From Candidatus Sulfotelmatobacter sp. (GTDB lineage Bacteria; Acidobacteriota; Terriglobia; Terriglobales; Acidobacteriaceae), in NCBI GenBank assembly GCA_030041215.1, contig JASHOH010000103.1, positions 1-39,235 on the forward strand: a DNA stretch of 39,235 nt, read 5' to 3'. Of this stretch, positions 25,294 through 33,533 are shown piece by piece. Made by a program: the position numbers and the translations under genes. Position 1 is the first letter of the stretch. Every line of letters starts with the position of its first letter. Below the pieces are notes generated by a model. It searched no databases. It saw nothing but the letters and a program-made list of their open reading frames with translations, and had not been told where the DNA came from.

Positions 25294-26475
25294 ATGCCGG
25301 CCATCAAATTCCGCGGTGTCGATTTCATCCAGTTCGATTCGCTGCTCACTGACGAAGAGCGCCTGGTGCGCGACACCACGCGCCAATTCATCGAAGACAA
25401 TCTCATCCCCATCATCGAGGAATGTAACCGCGCCGGCCGCTTTCCCCGTGAACTGATCACGCCCATGGCTGAGCTCGGCTTCTTCGGCGCGTCGCTCAAA
25501 GGCTATGGCTGCGCCGGTATGGGCAACGTCGAATACGGACTGATGACGCAGGAACTTGAGCGCGGCGACTCCGGCGTGCGCAGCTTCGTCAGCGTGCAGT
25601 CGGGCCTGGTGATGTATCCCATTTATACCTTCGGCAGCGAGGAGCAGAAGCAAACCTGGCTTCCGCCCATGCAGAAAGGCGAAAAGCTTGGCTGCTTCGG
25701 ACTCACCGAACCCGATTTCGGCTCCAACCCCGGTGGTATGAGAACTCGCGCCCGCAAAGTAGGCAAGGAATATGTTCTGAACGGTGAGAAGATGTGGATT
25801 ACCTCGGGCTCGATCGCGGACGTCGCTGTCATCTGGGCCAAAGTCGAAAATGAGAACGACAAGATTCGCGGATTCCTCGTCGAAACCGACCGCCCCGGTT
25901 TCAAAGCCGACGATATTCACGGCAAGTGGTCGCTGCGCGCCTCAGTGACTTCGGGATTGTCCCTGCAAGATCTTCACATTCCCGAATCGAGCCTGCTACC
26001 GAAGACTGACGGCCTGAAGTCTCCGCTGATGTGCCTGAATCAGGCGCGCTACGGCATCGCCTGGGGAGCGATCGGCGCCGCCATGTCGTGCTACGACACC
26101 GCTCTTCAATATTCGTTGCTCCGCAAGCAATGGCGCGACCAGCCGATCGCGTCGCATCAGTTAGTGCAAAACAAGCTGACCTGGATGATCACCGAAATCA
26201 CCAAGGCGCAATTGCTCGCCTTGCAGGTGGGCCGGTTGAAAGACGCCGGCAAAGCCGAGCATCAGCACATCTCCATGGCCAAGCGCAACAACGTCTGGAT
26301 GGCTCTCGAATGCGCACGCATCTCCCGCGACATCCTCGGCGCCAATGGCGTCGCCGACGACTACCCCATCATGCGCCACATGATGAATCTCGAATCCGTG
26401 AAGACCTACGAAGGCACACACGACGTGCATGCGCTGATTATCGGGCAGAGTGTGACGGGGATCGATGCGTTCTGA
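25294..26475 (+). CDS. gcdH: Glutaryl-CoA dehydrogenase (acyl-CoA dehydrogenase family)
   Basis: 393 aa. Three acyl-CoA dehydrogenase domains are complete. Diagnostic stretches are GDSGVRSFVSVQSGLVMYPI (91-110, with the glutaryl-binding Arg), CFGLTEPDFGSNPGGM (133-148), KMWITSGSIADVAVIWAK, RYGIAWGAIGAA, and the C-terminal YEGTHD with catalytic Glu373 followed by VHALIIGQSVTGIDAF. It oxidatively decarboxylates glutaryl-CoA to crotonyl-CoA in lysine, tryptophan or benzoyl-CoA-type breakdown, using FAD and ETF. ATG 25294 follows GAGGAG by 6 nt. It stands alone. Confidence 0.92.
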   Translation: MPAIKFRGVDFIQFDSLLTDEERLVRDTTRQFIEDNLIPIIEECNRAGRFPRELITPMAELGFFGASLKGYGCAGMGNVEYGLMTQELERGDSGVRSFVSVQSGLVMYPIYTFGSEEQKQTWLPPMQKGEKLGCFGLTEPDFGSNPGGMRTRARKVGKEYVLNGEKMWITSGSIADVAVIWAKVENENDKIRGFLVETDRPGFKADDIHGKWSLRASVTSGLSLQDLHIPESSLLPKTDGLKSPLMCLNQARYGIAWGAIGAAMSCYDTALQYSLLRKQWRDQPIASHQLVQNKLTWMITEITKAQLLALQVGRLKDAGKAEHQHISMAKRNNVWMALECARISRDILGANGVADDYPIMRHMMNLESVKTYEGTHDVHALIIGQSVTGIDAF

Positions 26476-26537
26476 GAAAATAAAAACAAAACCGGTGTTA
26501 AATTATGAGGCAGACAGACGAGAAGATTTTCCTCCAC

Positions 26538-27743
26538 TTACGCCGTCGGCCTTTCCCTCTGTGGCTGCACCGCCATAAAATCCTCCGCGAACCGTGTCGC
26601 GTAGCGCTCTAGTAGCGACTGCACGCGTCTCTGATCGACCGATCTCAGAATCAATCCCGCGTGATGATGTTTCTTGATTCTCATGTGAACTTCCGGATCG
26701 TTATACGGTGAAGTGTCCGGCTCCTCCTGTCGCGCCAGCGATAGAATCACGCCGGCATACTCCTCGCGCGTGGCGGGCAGCTTGTAGATTCCGTCCTCTC
26801 CTGCCACTTCAATGCGCGCCCACTCGCGCCACAAGTTAATTCCCGTCGCTGCCTCGACCATTTCGTTGATGTATGCTCCGCCCACGCGGGCCGCGCACTC
26901 CAGAAAATAAAACTCGCCATCCGCCTGTGCCTTGATGAACTCCGCGTGCGACACACCGCGCACCAATCCCAGAGCTGCAATCAGATCGCGATTGATCTCG
27001 CGCAGGGCCGAATCCTCGGCGCTTCCGCGAAGTATAGTAAACGAGGTAAATACGCCTCCACCCTGCGCCACATTCATCGGCGGCTTGCCGTACTTGCTCA
27101 AGTTGGCGAAAACAACTTCACTTTCCGAAACTACCGAATCCACGTGGTACACCTCGCCGGGAACAAACTTTTCCAATAAAAAAGACGACTGCTTGTCCCC
27201 TAACTGTTCGAGCATTGGCCACAACTCTTCGGGCGAGTTAATTTTTTTGATCCCGATGGCCGACGCCTCCTGTCGCGGCTTCAGCACCCACGGCCCGGCA
27301 ACATGCTCCATGTAGTAGCGAATGTCGTTGTGATTTACGACCGGAACAAAATCCGGCACGCGCACGCCGCTATTCAGCGCCTTCATGCGCATCGCCAGTT
27401 TGTCGCGGAAGTAGCGCATCGTGGTCAGCCCCATGCCCGGAATGCGCAGATGCTCGCGCAAAGTTGCCGCAGTTTCCATGTCGTACTCGTCGAGCGCGAC
27501 GATGCGGTGGATTTTCTGGTTGCGTGCGAGATGCGTCACAGCCCTAACGATGTCATCGAGAGGAATTTCAGAGGGAAGATAGAAAGTGTCGTCCAGGCTC
27601 TCTCGCGGCCAGTTGGCGTCGCGCAGTTTCTCCGCCGTCAGCAGCAACACTCGGCAGCCCTGCCGAGTGCATTCGCGCATGAACTCCTGGCCTTTTTCGT
27701 AGGTGGTGATGCAGAGAAAAGTAAGCGGGCGAGATTCCGGCAT
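26538..27743 (-). CDS. ATP-grasp enzyme of unassigned specificity
   Basis: 401 aa. The N-terminal Rossmann-like part (FLCITTYEKGQEFMRECTRQ) is followed by the ATP-grasp fold: a DKLAMRMKALNSGVRVPDFV strand, GPWVLKPRQEASAIGIKKI (the ATP-binding Lys), FLLEKFVPGEVYHVDSVV, and the metal-binding FYFLECAARVGGAYINEMVE. It resembles carboxylate-amine ligases such as peptide or L-amino-acid ligases rather than carbamoyl-phosphate synthase or biotin carboxylase. It probably joins a carboxylate to an amine through an acylphosphate. The start is ATG 27743 with a weak ribosome site. No neighbour suggests the substrate. Confidence 0.82.
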   Translation of the reverse strand: MPESRPLTFLCITTYEKGQEFMRECTRQGCRVLLLTAEKLRDANWPRESLDDTFYLPSEIPLDDIVRAVTHLARNQKIHRIVALDEYDMETAATLREHLRIPGMGLTTMRYFRDKLAMRMKALNSGVRVPDFVPVVNHNDIRYYMEHVAGPWVLKPRQEASAIGIKKINSPEELWPMLEQLGDKQSSFLLEKFVPGEVYHVDSVVSESEVVFANLSKYGKPPMNVAQGGGVFTSFTILRGSAEDSALREINRDLIAALGLVRGVSHAEFIKAQADGEFYFLECAARVGGAYINEMVEAATGINLWREWARIEVAGEDGIYKLPATREEYAGVILSLARQEEPDTSPYNDPEVHMRIKKHHHAGLILRSVDQRRVQSLLERYATRFAEDFMAVQPQRERPTA

Positions 27744-27894
27744 GGCTCGTCGTATAGGTTTCAGAGAATACCACGCCCGATAGATTCAGTGCGGAGATTA
27801 TCCAGCGCACGTACTGGCTGCCTCGTGAGGGCTCAGTATATATCTCGCGATATCTTGCCCTCGTGATGCCGGTTCACAGATGTGATGTTGAGCA

Positions 27895-27924
27895 TTTCCA
27901 TCTACCCGGAAATTGCGCTATAGT
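27895..27924 (+). promoter_or_regulatory. Possible glpX promoter
   Basis: TTTCCA (27895-27900) and TATAGT (27919-27924) are separated by 18 nt, about 50 nt before the glpX start. The -35 is poor, so low confidence. Confidence 0.25.
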
Positions 27925-27973
27925 CACACTCCGGCACAGATTATGGTTTCCTTCTCATATTCGGAGGCTTCCT

Positions 27974-29005
27974 ATGGCTACGCAAACTCGTCCTGAAGGC
28001 AAAGCCCGCAGTTTCGGCGAAAACATCGAAAGCGACCTGGCCTCGCGATTTCTGCGCGTGGTCGAAGTCGCTGCTATCGCGTCCGCCCGCACCATGGGCC
28101 AGGGCGAGCGTAAACTTTCCGACCACGTGGCTACCGAGGCCATGCGCCAGACCATGGACTCTATTCCCATGCACGGCACTATCGTCATCGGCGAGGGAGA
28201 ACGCGACGAAGCTCCCATGCTCTACATCGGCGAAAAAGTCGGCGCCGAATTCCCCGACGGACGCGACGTTCCCGAAATCGACATCGCCGTCGATCCGCTC
28301 GAGGGCACCAACCTCTGCGCCACCGGCGCACCCGGCGCGATCACCGTTCTCGCTGCCTCCGAGCGCGGAGGCCTGCTACACGCCCCCGACTGCTACATGG
28401 AAAAAATCGTCGTCGGTCCCTCATGCAAGAACGCCGTCGAACTAGACGCCCCCGTTGCCGACAATCTGAAGAACATCGCCAAACGCCTAGAGCGCGATGT
28501 GGAAGATTTGGTTGTGATCGTGCTCGATCGCCCGCGCCACGAAAAGCTCATCGCCGATATTCGCGCCGCCGGCGCCCGTATCCGCCTGATCAGCGATGGC
28601 GACTTGTCTGCTGGTATCGCTGCCGCCATTATAGGCACGGGAGTTCACGCCGTCATGGGTTCCGGCGGAGCACCCGAGGGCGTCATTACCGCCGCTGCCA
28701 TTCGTTCCCTCAACGGCTACATGCTAGGCCGCCTCGTCGTAAAACCTGATCAGGAAGAGCGCCTCGCACGCATGGGCATCAAAGATAAGAACCGCATCTA
28801 CGAGGCGCAAGACCTCGCTCCCGGCAAACAACTCATCTTCGCCGCCACAGGCGTCACCGATGGCGCGCTGCTCAAAGGCGTCCGCTTTTTCGGAGAAGGC
28901 ACACGCACGTCGTCGGTCATCCTGACGCAGCAAACTGGCAAGGTGCGCTTCATCGAGAGCATTCATCTCGAGAAGGGGCCGGATGTGAAGGTCAGGTTCG
29001 CGTAA
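27974..29005 (+). CDS. glpX: Class II fructose-1,6-bisphosphatase
   Basis: 343 aa from ATG 27974 with GGAGG 6 nt upstream; the 37 codons further upstream are not family-like. The GlpX pattern is complete: an N-terminal helix with [37 protein letters not shown] (73-90), the metal site [12 protein letters not shown] (107-118), '[16 protein letters not shown]' and [16 protein letters not shown], then the TGVTDG segment. It dephosphorylates fructose-1,6-bisphosphate in gluconeogenesis with divalent metal. Its stop codon directly abuts the stop codon of the convergent toxin gene, leaving no intergenic base. Confidence 0.94.
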   Translation: MATQTRPEGKARSFGENIESDLASRFLRVVEVAAIASARTMGQGERKLSDHVATEAMRQTMDSIPMHGTIVIGEGERDEAPMLYIGEKVGAEFPDGRDVPEIDIAVDPLEGTNLCATGAPGAITVLAASERGGLLHAPDCYMEKIVVGPSCKNAVELDAPVADNLKNIAKRLERDVEDLVVIVLDRPRHEKLIADIRAAGARIRLISDGDLSAGIAAAIIGTGVHAVMGSGGAPEGVITAAAIRSLNGYMLGRLVVKPDQEERLARMGIKDKNRIYEAQDLAPGKQLIFAATGVTDGALLKGVRFFGEGTRTSSVILTQQTGKVRFIESIHLEKGPDVKVRFA

Positions 29006-29428
29006 TTAACCGAACGGATTTTCAACCCGCAGGCCTTCAATGTTCCGTCTGTCTTGGAGATCTTCGGTATAAAGGGTCTGGCAGCGGCCTTCCAACGCCG
29101 CTGCGACAATGAGCGAATCGTACCATGCCAAGCGGTGCTTTCCAGTGATCCGCAGTGCTTCCCCGAATAAGGCCGGGGAAGAATGGATTGCCAGCAGTGG
29201 ACGAAAGACAGTAATGAGGTATTGTTCTGCCTCCGCCACATTCATCTGTTGGGGAAAGCGTCGCAATGCCACATTGAAAAATTCCTGCACAACTTGGTAG
29301 CTGACGATGCCGTCGCCCGTTTCGGCGGCCGTGCGAATGAGTTGCTCTGCTTTCTTCGCCTTGGCCGAGGCCCTAACGTCAAACGTGTAAACGAAGACAT
29401 TCGTGTCGAGGAAGAACCTAGCGCTCAT
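29006..29428 (-). CDS. vapC: PIN-domain toxin of a VapBC-type module (module 1)
   Basis: 140 aa of PIN fold. The acidic site is Asp8 (FFLDTN), Glu49 (YQVVQEF), Asp104 (AWYDSLIVAAALE) and Asp123 (YTEDLQD), i.e. the usual VapC quartet, so an RNase active on tRNA or rRNA is expected. It overlaps the antitoxin gene by 11 nt, translational coupling being typical. The C-terminus ends at the base next to the glpX stop. Intact. Confidence 0.88.
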   Translation of the reverse strand: MSARFFLDTNVFVYTFDVRASAKAKKAEQLIRTAAETGDGIVSYQVVQEFFNVALRRFPQQMNVAEAEQYLITVFRPLLAIHSSPALFGEALRITGKHRLAWYDSLIVAAALEGRCQTLYTEDLQDRRNIEGLRVENPFG

Positions 29429-29636
29429 TCATTTCGTCCCGCGTGTAAGGTCCGGATGAGCGGACGTGCCGCAGCCTGCGCATCAGGGCATCGATGGCTG
29501 CGCCCGCACCCGCCTGCGAGGCATACTGTTCCAGCCACTCTCGAAACGCTGCGTTGAGGGTGGTATGCCGAGCCTGCGCTGTGAGCCGGGCCTGTTCGAT
29601 CAGGTTCTCATCTGCACTAAGCGTAATATTTTTCAT
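29418..29636 (-). CDS. Ribbon-helix-helix-type antitoxin (module 1)
   Basis: 72 aa. The N-terminus MKNITLSADENLIEQARLTA is the beta-strand plus helix A of an RHH/MetJ-Arc fold, with 'HTTLNAAFREWLEQYA' as helix B. The C-terminal half (RRLRHVRSSGPYTRDEMNER) would wrap the toxin. ATG 29636 lacks a strong ribosome site. It precedes the toxin with an 11-nt overlap, and the upstream control region contains GTGTACAC. Such antitoxins neutralise the toxin and repress their own operon. Confidence 0.82.
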   Translation of the reverse strand: MKNITLSADENLIEQARLTAQARHTTLNAAFREWLEQYASQAGAGAAIDALMRRLRHVRSSGPYTRDEMNER

Positions 29637-29645
29637 ACTGATACA

Positions 29646-29688
29646 GTGTACACCATAGTAGTGCGAGAACCTCCTTTCCTCACTACTA
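29646..29688. promoter_or_regulatory. Two palindromes upstream of module 1
   Basis: GTGTACAC (29646-29653) is a perfect 8-bp palindrome 10 nt before the RHH antitoxin start. TAGTAGTG (29656-29663) and CACTACTA (29681-29688) form an inverted pair with 17 nt between. RHH antitoxins bind short palindromes, so these are likely operators; assignment between the modules is inference. Confidence 0.45.
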
Positions 29689-29690
29689 AC

Positions 29691-29735
29691 TTGACCAAGA
29701 TTTTGTTATCAATCTAGAATAATAATCTAGGTTGA
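29691..29735 (+). promoter_or_regulatory. Promoter with overlapping operator of module 2
   Basis: TTGACC (29691-29696) and TAGAAT (29715-29720) are 18 nt apart, a good sigma-70-type promoter. The -10 box lies within the inverted repeat TCAATCTAGA-N7-TCTAGGTTGA (29709-29735, one mismatch in ten), so a repressor bound there would block polymerase. The antitoxin start follows 6 nt later. Confidence 0.6.
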
Positions 29736-29740
29736 TATGA

Positions 29741-29983
29741 ATGGTTATGAAAACGGTCGGTTTATTCGAAGCTAAGCAGAAGCTCTCCGAGCTCGTAGAG
29801 CGCGCGAACGGAGGCGAGCAGATCGGGATCACCCGCCGAGGAAAACTTGCAGCCATCATTGTGCCCGCTCAACCGCAAATGACCTTAGATGAGATCTGGG
29901 CTGACATGGAGGAGATCCGAAAACACGTCGACCGCTCCAAGTTCTCCAGCGTCAAGGAGCTAATCGAGGAGGGACGGCGTTGA
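29741..29983 (+). CDS. Phd/YefM-type antitoxin (module 2)
   Basis: 80 aa. MKTVGLFEAKQKLSELVERA is the Phd/YefM N-terminal DNA-binding pattern, followed by GEQIGITRRGKLAAIIVP and a C-terminal toxin-binding part (EIRKHVDRSKFSSVKELIEEGRR). ATG 29741 is used; ATG 29747 is possible. The last codons overlap the toxin start by 4 nt. It neutralises the PIN toxin and represses the promoter at 29691-29735. Its family differs from that of the module 1 antitoxin. Confidence 0.87.
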   Translation: MVMKTVGLFEAKQKLSELVERANGGEQIGITRRGKLAAIIVPAQPQMTLDEIWADMEEIRKHVDRSKFSSVKELIEEGRR

Positions 29984-30399
29984 GCCGGTTCGTCCTCGAC
30001 GCGTCAATTGGGCTGGCTTGGTTTGTGGACGACCCCGTGCCGCAACCCGCAGTGAAGGTCTGGCGTAGCCTGCGGCAGGGGTACCGCGCGGTCGTTCCGT
30101 CGCTATGGATTTTAGAGATGGCCAACGGATTAGCCATGGCCGAACGCCGTGGAGCGCTTCCGCCCTCATACATTAACCATTGTCTCAGGGATATCGAGGT
30201 AATGCTGGTTTCGACTCTAGAGCGCGCGGAAACTTCGATGACGACCCGCCAGGCGTTCAATGCTGCCAGCGCGTTCCGCCTGACGGCCTACGACGCCGTG
30301 TATCTCGAGACGGCGCGAAATGAACATTTGCCGCTAGCGACGCTCGACCGCGCCTTGAAGAGCGCTGCCGCAGCTGCGGGCGTCACGTTATTTCCATAA
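29980..30399 (+). CDS. vapC: PIN-domain toxin of a VapBC-type module (module 2)
   Basis: 139 aa, starting with TTG 29980 within the antitoxin's stop region; GAGGAGGG lies 5 nt upstream. Acidic active site: Asp7 (FVLDASIGLAWF), Glu46 (LWILEMANGL), Asp105 (LTAYDAVYLETA) and Asp123 (ATLDRAL). Intact VapC-type RNase toxin. The sequence is not a recent duplicate of module 1's toxin: the helices between the acidic residues differ throughout. Convergent with the asparaginase gene 39 nt away. Confidence 0.88.
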   Translation: MSRFVLDASIGLAWFVDDPVPQPAVKVWRSLRQGYRAVVPSLWILEMANGLAMAERRGALPPSYINHCLRDIEVMLVSTLERAETSMTTRQAFNAASAFRLTAYDAVYLETARNEHLPLATLDRALKSAAAAAGVTLFP

Positions 30400-30438
30400 C
30401 TTTCGTTTCCGCAGTCTGGGGAAACCGCCCTCACTTCG

Positions 30439-31752
30439 TTACTTCAAATACTGCTTCCTCACCTCCTCCGGTACCTTGGGCTCGGGCGGAAAATCCTGCG
30501 AGTATCCTTTGAATAGTGCTGTCGTAACTTCGGACCGCCGCGTGCCATCATGCACAGCAATCGTGTGCGGACGCCTAGCCTGGTAGCCTTCCCACAAAGA
30601 CACGCCCGCGTAAGCACCGTCCTTCCGCAGGATGTAATAGATCATATCGACAAAGCGCAGCCGGCTCATGTCGCCGTTGTAGGTGCGGACGATGCGCTTC
30701 AGCGCGTCCATGCCGGCTTCGTGCGGAGACATGCCATGCCGCATGTTCTCCACGATCGTGTGCGCGCCCGCGACCTTGATGTTCTCCTCGCCGCTGCCAG
30801 TCGCGCCAGCCGAGCCGACGTCCTGATCGGTGTAGCAGCCTGCGCCGATGATCGGCGAATCGCCGCAGCGACCGGGCAGCTTGAACGCTAGTCCGCTGGT
30901 CGTCGTGCAGCCGGAGATTTCTCCCTTCTCGTTCAGCGCCGAGCAATGAATCGTCCCTGTGGGCGGGAAAAGCACTTTGTGGATCGCATCTGCACGGTCT
31001 TCCGGAGCAATGCCCAACTTGCCCGCATGCTCTTCCAAACGCCGATAGCGCTCGCGCCACAACTCTGATTGCGGCTTGCCACGCTCAGGTTGCTGCGGAG
31101 CTTTATCTGGCGAAACCGGCGCAGCGTCCGTAGGCGCTTGCCAGTGCGGATCGGCCAACCCTGGTCCCCACCAATCGCTGTTCGAGTGATACTCCTTCCA
31201 CAGCAGCCAGATCTTGCGCGAGTGGTCGGTGAGCAGGTTTTCGCGCGGAAAGCCGACAGCCACAGCGAAGCGCTCGGCGCCTTCGCCCACGAGCATGACG
31301 TGTCCAGTGTGCTCGAACACAGCCTTCGACACCAGCGACACATTCTTGATATTGCGTACTGCGCCAACTGCGCCGGCGCGCCGCGTCGGACCGTGCATGC
31401 AACACGCATCCAGCTCGACCACGCCTTCTTCGTTGGGAATTCCGCCGAGGCCGACAGTGGTAACGTTGGGATCGTCTTCCGGGCCTTTGACCACGCGCAG
31501 CGCGACGTCGAGCGTGTCTCCTCCGCTCTTGAGGAAGGCGAAGGCGTCGTCGAGATAGTCGAATCCATTGTGCGCGCAGATGATGATCGGCCGCTTGTAC
31601 GAGCCAGATTGGGCGTCGTTATTCTGCGCGGCTGCTGCGGGATTCTCGAGCAGATGGTTTGCAGCGACTTCGCCCTGAGCGCGAACTCCAGCTCCAGCAG
31701 CGATGGTTCCGAGAACAGACGTCCTGACAAAATCACGGCGGGAAAATGACAT
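30439..31752 (-). CDS. Tat-exported N4-(beta-N-acetylglucosaminyl)-L-asparaginase-like Ntn hydrolase
   Basis: 437 aa. A twin-arginine signal (SRRDFVRTSVLG, 4-15, then AAGAGVRA) suggests export folded. The Asparaginase_2 fold is visible: ALRVVKGPEDDPNVTTVGLG, GIPNEEGVVELDACCMHG, the autocleavage site GTIHCSAL with nucleophile Thr267, and 'PGRCGDSPIIGAGCY' in the substrate site. Glycosylasparaginases usually have D-T-I-G at this point, so the T-G-T-I-H version is a variation. It would cleave GlcNAc-Asn or related amides after self-processing. GGAGGA lies 4 nt before the ATG at 31752. Confidence 0.88.
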   Translation of the reverse strand: MSFSRRDFVRTSVLGTIAAGAGVRAQGEVAANHLLENPAAAAQNNDAQSGSYKRPIIICAHNGFDYLDDAFAFLKSGGDTLDVALRVVKGPEDDPNVTTVGLGGIPNEEGVVELDACCMHGPTRRAGAVGAVRNIKNVSLVSKAVFEHTGHVMLVGEGAERFAVAVGFPRENLLTDHSRKIWLLWKEYHSNSDWWGPGLADPHWQAPTDAAPVSPDKAPQQPERGKPQSELWRERYRRLEEHAGKLGIAPEDRADAIHKVLFPPTGTIHCSALNEKGEISGCTTTSGLAFKLPGRCGDSPIIGAGCYTDQDVGSAGATGSGEENIKVAGAHTIVENMRHGMSPHEAGMDALKRIVRTYNGDMSRLRFVDMIYYILRKDGAYAGVSLWEGYQARRPHTIAVHDGTRRSEVTTALFKGYSQDFPPEPKVPEEVRKQYLK

Positions 31753-32130
31753 GAATCCTCCTGCTTGATGGAAAGCGGGAGAATATCATGTCCAGCTGCG
31801 AGCTCTGAGCTTCGGGCTGCGAGCTTAGCGCTGCGAGTGATTGAGCTCGCATCTTTTTGCCTGGAAATTGGGAATTGCGGTGAAATCGCGGGAAATGGTG
31901 CGGTTTTGGTGCGAAAATCGGGGCTGATTTTGCGCTTTGCAGCCTGTGGAAATCGTGTAAGTCTTTTGTTTTCAGTGCAAAGTTTATAAGTTTGCTACCC
32001 CCCTCCCCCACCCCCCTGTCGTTTAGAATCAATGGTTTACACATATGAGTGTGTCGTAAAATCGTCATCCTAAAGGAGTTACATGTTAAGCTCCGTGAAA
32101 CAAAGGAGTTAGGTGGGGCATGTTGCAAAG
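31753..32130. other. Non-coding stretch with C-rich tract
   Basis: This gap before the protease cassette holds no gene I trust. It contains C6-T-C5-A-C6 at 31999-32017, which on the minus strand is three G-runs of five to six, and two AAAGGAGTTA direct repeats (32072-32081 and 32102-32111). A 9-codon ORF (32083-32112) follows the first of these but has no family or context support. Confidence 0.5.
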
Positions 32131-32205
32131 CCCACTTCTCGCGCAAAGGGCGCGCGAGAAGTGGGGCACCCGAGTCGGTCACGCGATGGAAGCGGGCCAC
32201 CCGCC
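32131..32205 (-). repeat. Cassette-flanking inverted repeat, left copy
   Basis: CCCACTTCTCGCGC (32131-32144) and GCGCGAGAAGTGGG (32152-32165) form a perfect 14-bp stem, followed by a GGCACCC...GCGGGCCACCCGCC tail to 32205. The whole 75 nt match the reverse complement of 34210-34286 at about four of five positions. The copy ends one base before the protease stop codon (32206). Confidence 0.75.
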
Positions 32206-33204
32206 CTAGCCAGCAGCTGGAAAATTTACCGTCTCGATACGAACATTCAACACGTCTGGAGAATCGTCCTCTTTTGGGAGAGGTTTGATTTGTCCCGAAC
32301 CCTCCCTCACTTTGGCAGGTTTGCTCTTGATTATTTCCGTAAGATTCGGCGTATCCGATGGGAGGGCAAACCGGCTATCCTTCAGAATGTCGCGTAATGC
32401 ATTTGCAATGTAGTACGCGGGCACCACGTACGTGAAATTAGTAGAGCCTTGGGTAAAGCCACTTACCTGAAGTTGGTTTTGAACCTTGCTGTAAATCGGG
32501 CGAGTTTCAATTAACCCCGCGTTTAGGATACCGATGACATGACCATTTTCTGCGAGAAAAACCGGTGAACCGCTCGCTCCGCCCATGCTAAGCACATTAA
32601 TCACGAAGGAATGGGGCGCTTTGCATCGTGTTGGAAGTATGGCGCTGATTACGCCACGTTGAAGGAATGGGCCGAATTGGTGAACCCATCCAGGTGCCGT
32701 GAGCGCATCGGTTCCCATCGGATACCCTATGGTTCCAACTTCTACCCCTTCAATCAGCTTGTCTGTGCTCGGCTCCAATTCGACACGTGGCAACTCCTTT
32801 GCCTTTACGTGCACAATATTGAAATCCGGTTTTTCCGGCCCGTAGTAATACCCTTCGCCCCTAGGAACAAGGCCCGCCACTCTGAAAATGCCGATGACCT
32901 CAAGCGGGACCTCCGCAACGCTTTCCACGGTAATTGAGGGATTATCACCCGGCTTCACACCGTGAAAAAGAACTGCCACAAGCGGGAACTTGTCTTTTGG
33001 AAAATCGGCAGGTCGTGGGAGTTGCACCAGTGCATCAACCACGTGAGCATTTGTGACAATCAAACCATCACCAATAATTACGCCCGTTCCGATAATTGGA
33101 AACATCTGCTTTCGTTTTTCATTCGGACTGCGATGCGGAATAACCGCCGGCATGAAAGCCACGATGGAAGGACGTACCAATTCAAAAGACTCTGGCAGCA
33201 TCAT
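32206..33204 (-). CDS. Trypsin-like serine protease
   Basis: 332 aa from ATG 33204 (GAGG 9 nt upstream; TTG 33222 is a weaker alternative). It lacks a signal peptide, so likely cytoplasmic. The catalytic triad is readable: His54 (GLIVTNAHVVD), Asp127 (KPDFNIVHVK) and Ser211 (GGASGSPVF), with GTGVIIGDG before the His and an ENGHVIGI strand after the Ser. A C-terminal region of about 70 residues beyond the protease fold (from about 262) has no known domain. A 75-aa gene precedes it by 22 nt; the two look like an operon. No PDZ domain. Substrate unknown. Base composition looks lower in GC than neighbours. Confidence 0.85.
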   Translation of the reverse strand: MMLPESFELVRPSIVAFMPAVIPHRSPNEKRKQMFPIIGTGVIIGDGLIVTNAHVVDALVQLPRPADFPKDKFPLVAVLFHGVKPGDNPSITVESVAEVPLEVIGIFRVAGLVPRGEGYYYGPEKPDFNIVHVKAKELPRVELEPSTDKLIEGVEVGTIGYPMGTDALTAPGWVHQFGPFLQRGVISAILPTRCKAPHSFVINVLSMGGASGSPVFLAENGHVIGILNAGLIETRPIYSKVQNQLQVSGFTQGSTNFTYVVPAYYIANALRDILKDSRFALPSDTPNLTEIIKSKPAKVREGSGQIKPLPKEDDSPDVLNVRIETVNFPAAG

Positions 33205-33226
33205 CCGTCTTTGCCTCAACAAATTC

Positions 33227-33454
33227 TTAATTTTCGTTGACGATCTTACCCACGGGTTGCGGTATCTCGATATTGATTGTAATCTTCAGGTCCTCGCGTG
33301 TTGGATACGCGTCAAAAAACTGCTTGTAGCGGCTCTTAATTCGTTCGGCGTGTGCGCCAGTCACTACGATCATGCTGCCTTGCCCGAGAATTTCTATAGA
33401 CCCGTTTGGGCGTTCATTGAGTTGCGCGTCAATAAAATCTAACTGTTCGTGCAT
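33227..33454 (-). CDS. Small protein of unknown function upstream of the protease
   Basis: 75 aa, starting at ATG 33454 with GGAGGAAGGT immediately upstream, a convincing ribosome site. The sequence alternates polar helical (HEQLDFIDAQLNE) and beta-type segments (GSMIVVTGAHAERI, LKITINIEIPQPVGKIV), consistent with a small alpha/beta protein. I recognise no family. The 22-nt gap to the protease suggests partner, inhibitor or sensor; that is inference from position only. Confidence 0.68.
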   Translation of the reverse strand: MHEQLDFIDAQLNERPNGSIEILGQGSMIVVTGAHAERIKSRYKQFFDAYPTREDLKITINIEIPQPVGKIVNEN

Positions 33455-33533
33455 ACCTTCCTCCGTCTCAGGTCCAGGTTGTCAAGACGGTCAGCCCTTG
33501 CAATTAATTCGCGGGTCTGTTCATTATGACGTA
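33455..33533. promoter_or_regulatory. Divergent intergenic region of the protease cassette
   Basis: This 79-bp gap must hold promoters for both directions. I see no clear -35/-10 pair for either. GACGTAATG at its right end gives the helical gene only a weak start context. Confidence 0.3.

Noticed and set aside
32083..32112. Nine-codon ORF after an AAAGGAG site, possible leader peptide
   Set aside because: No regulated gene follows on the plus strand, and the AAAGGAGTTA sequence is simply repeated 30 nt later within repeat-type DNA.
31733..32200. 155-codon open frame on the minus strand upstream of the asparaginase
   Set aside because: It runs through repeat DNA, a G-rich tract and the asparaginase start region; composition is not protein-like and no ribosome site is present.
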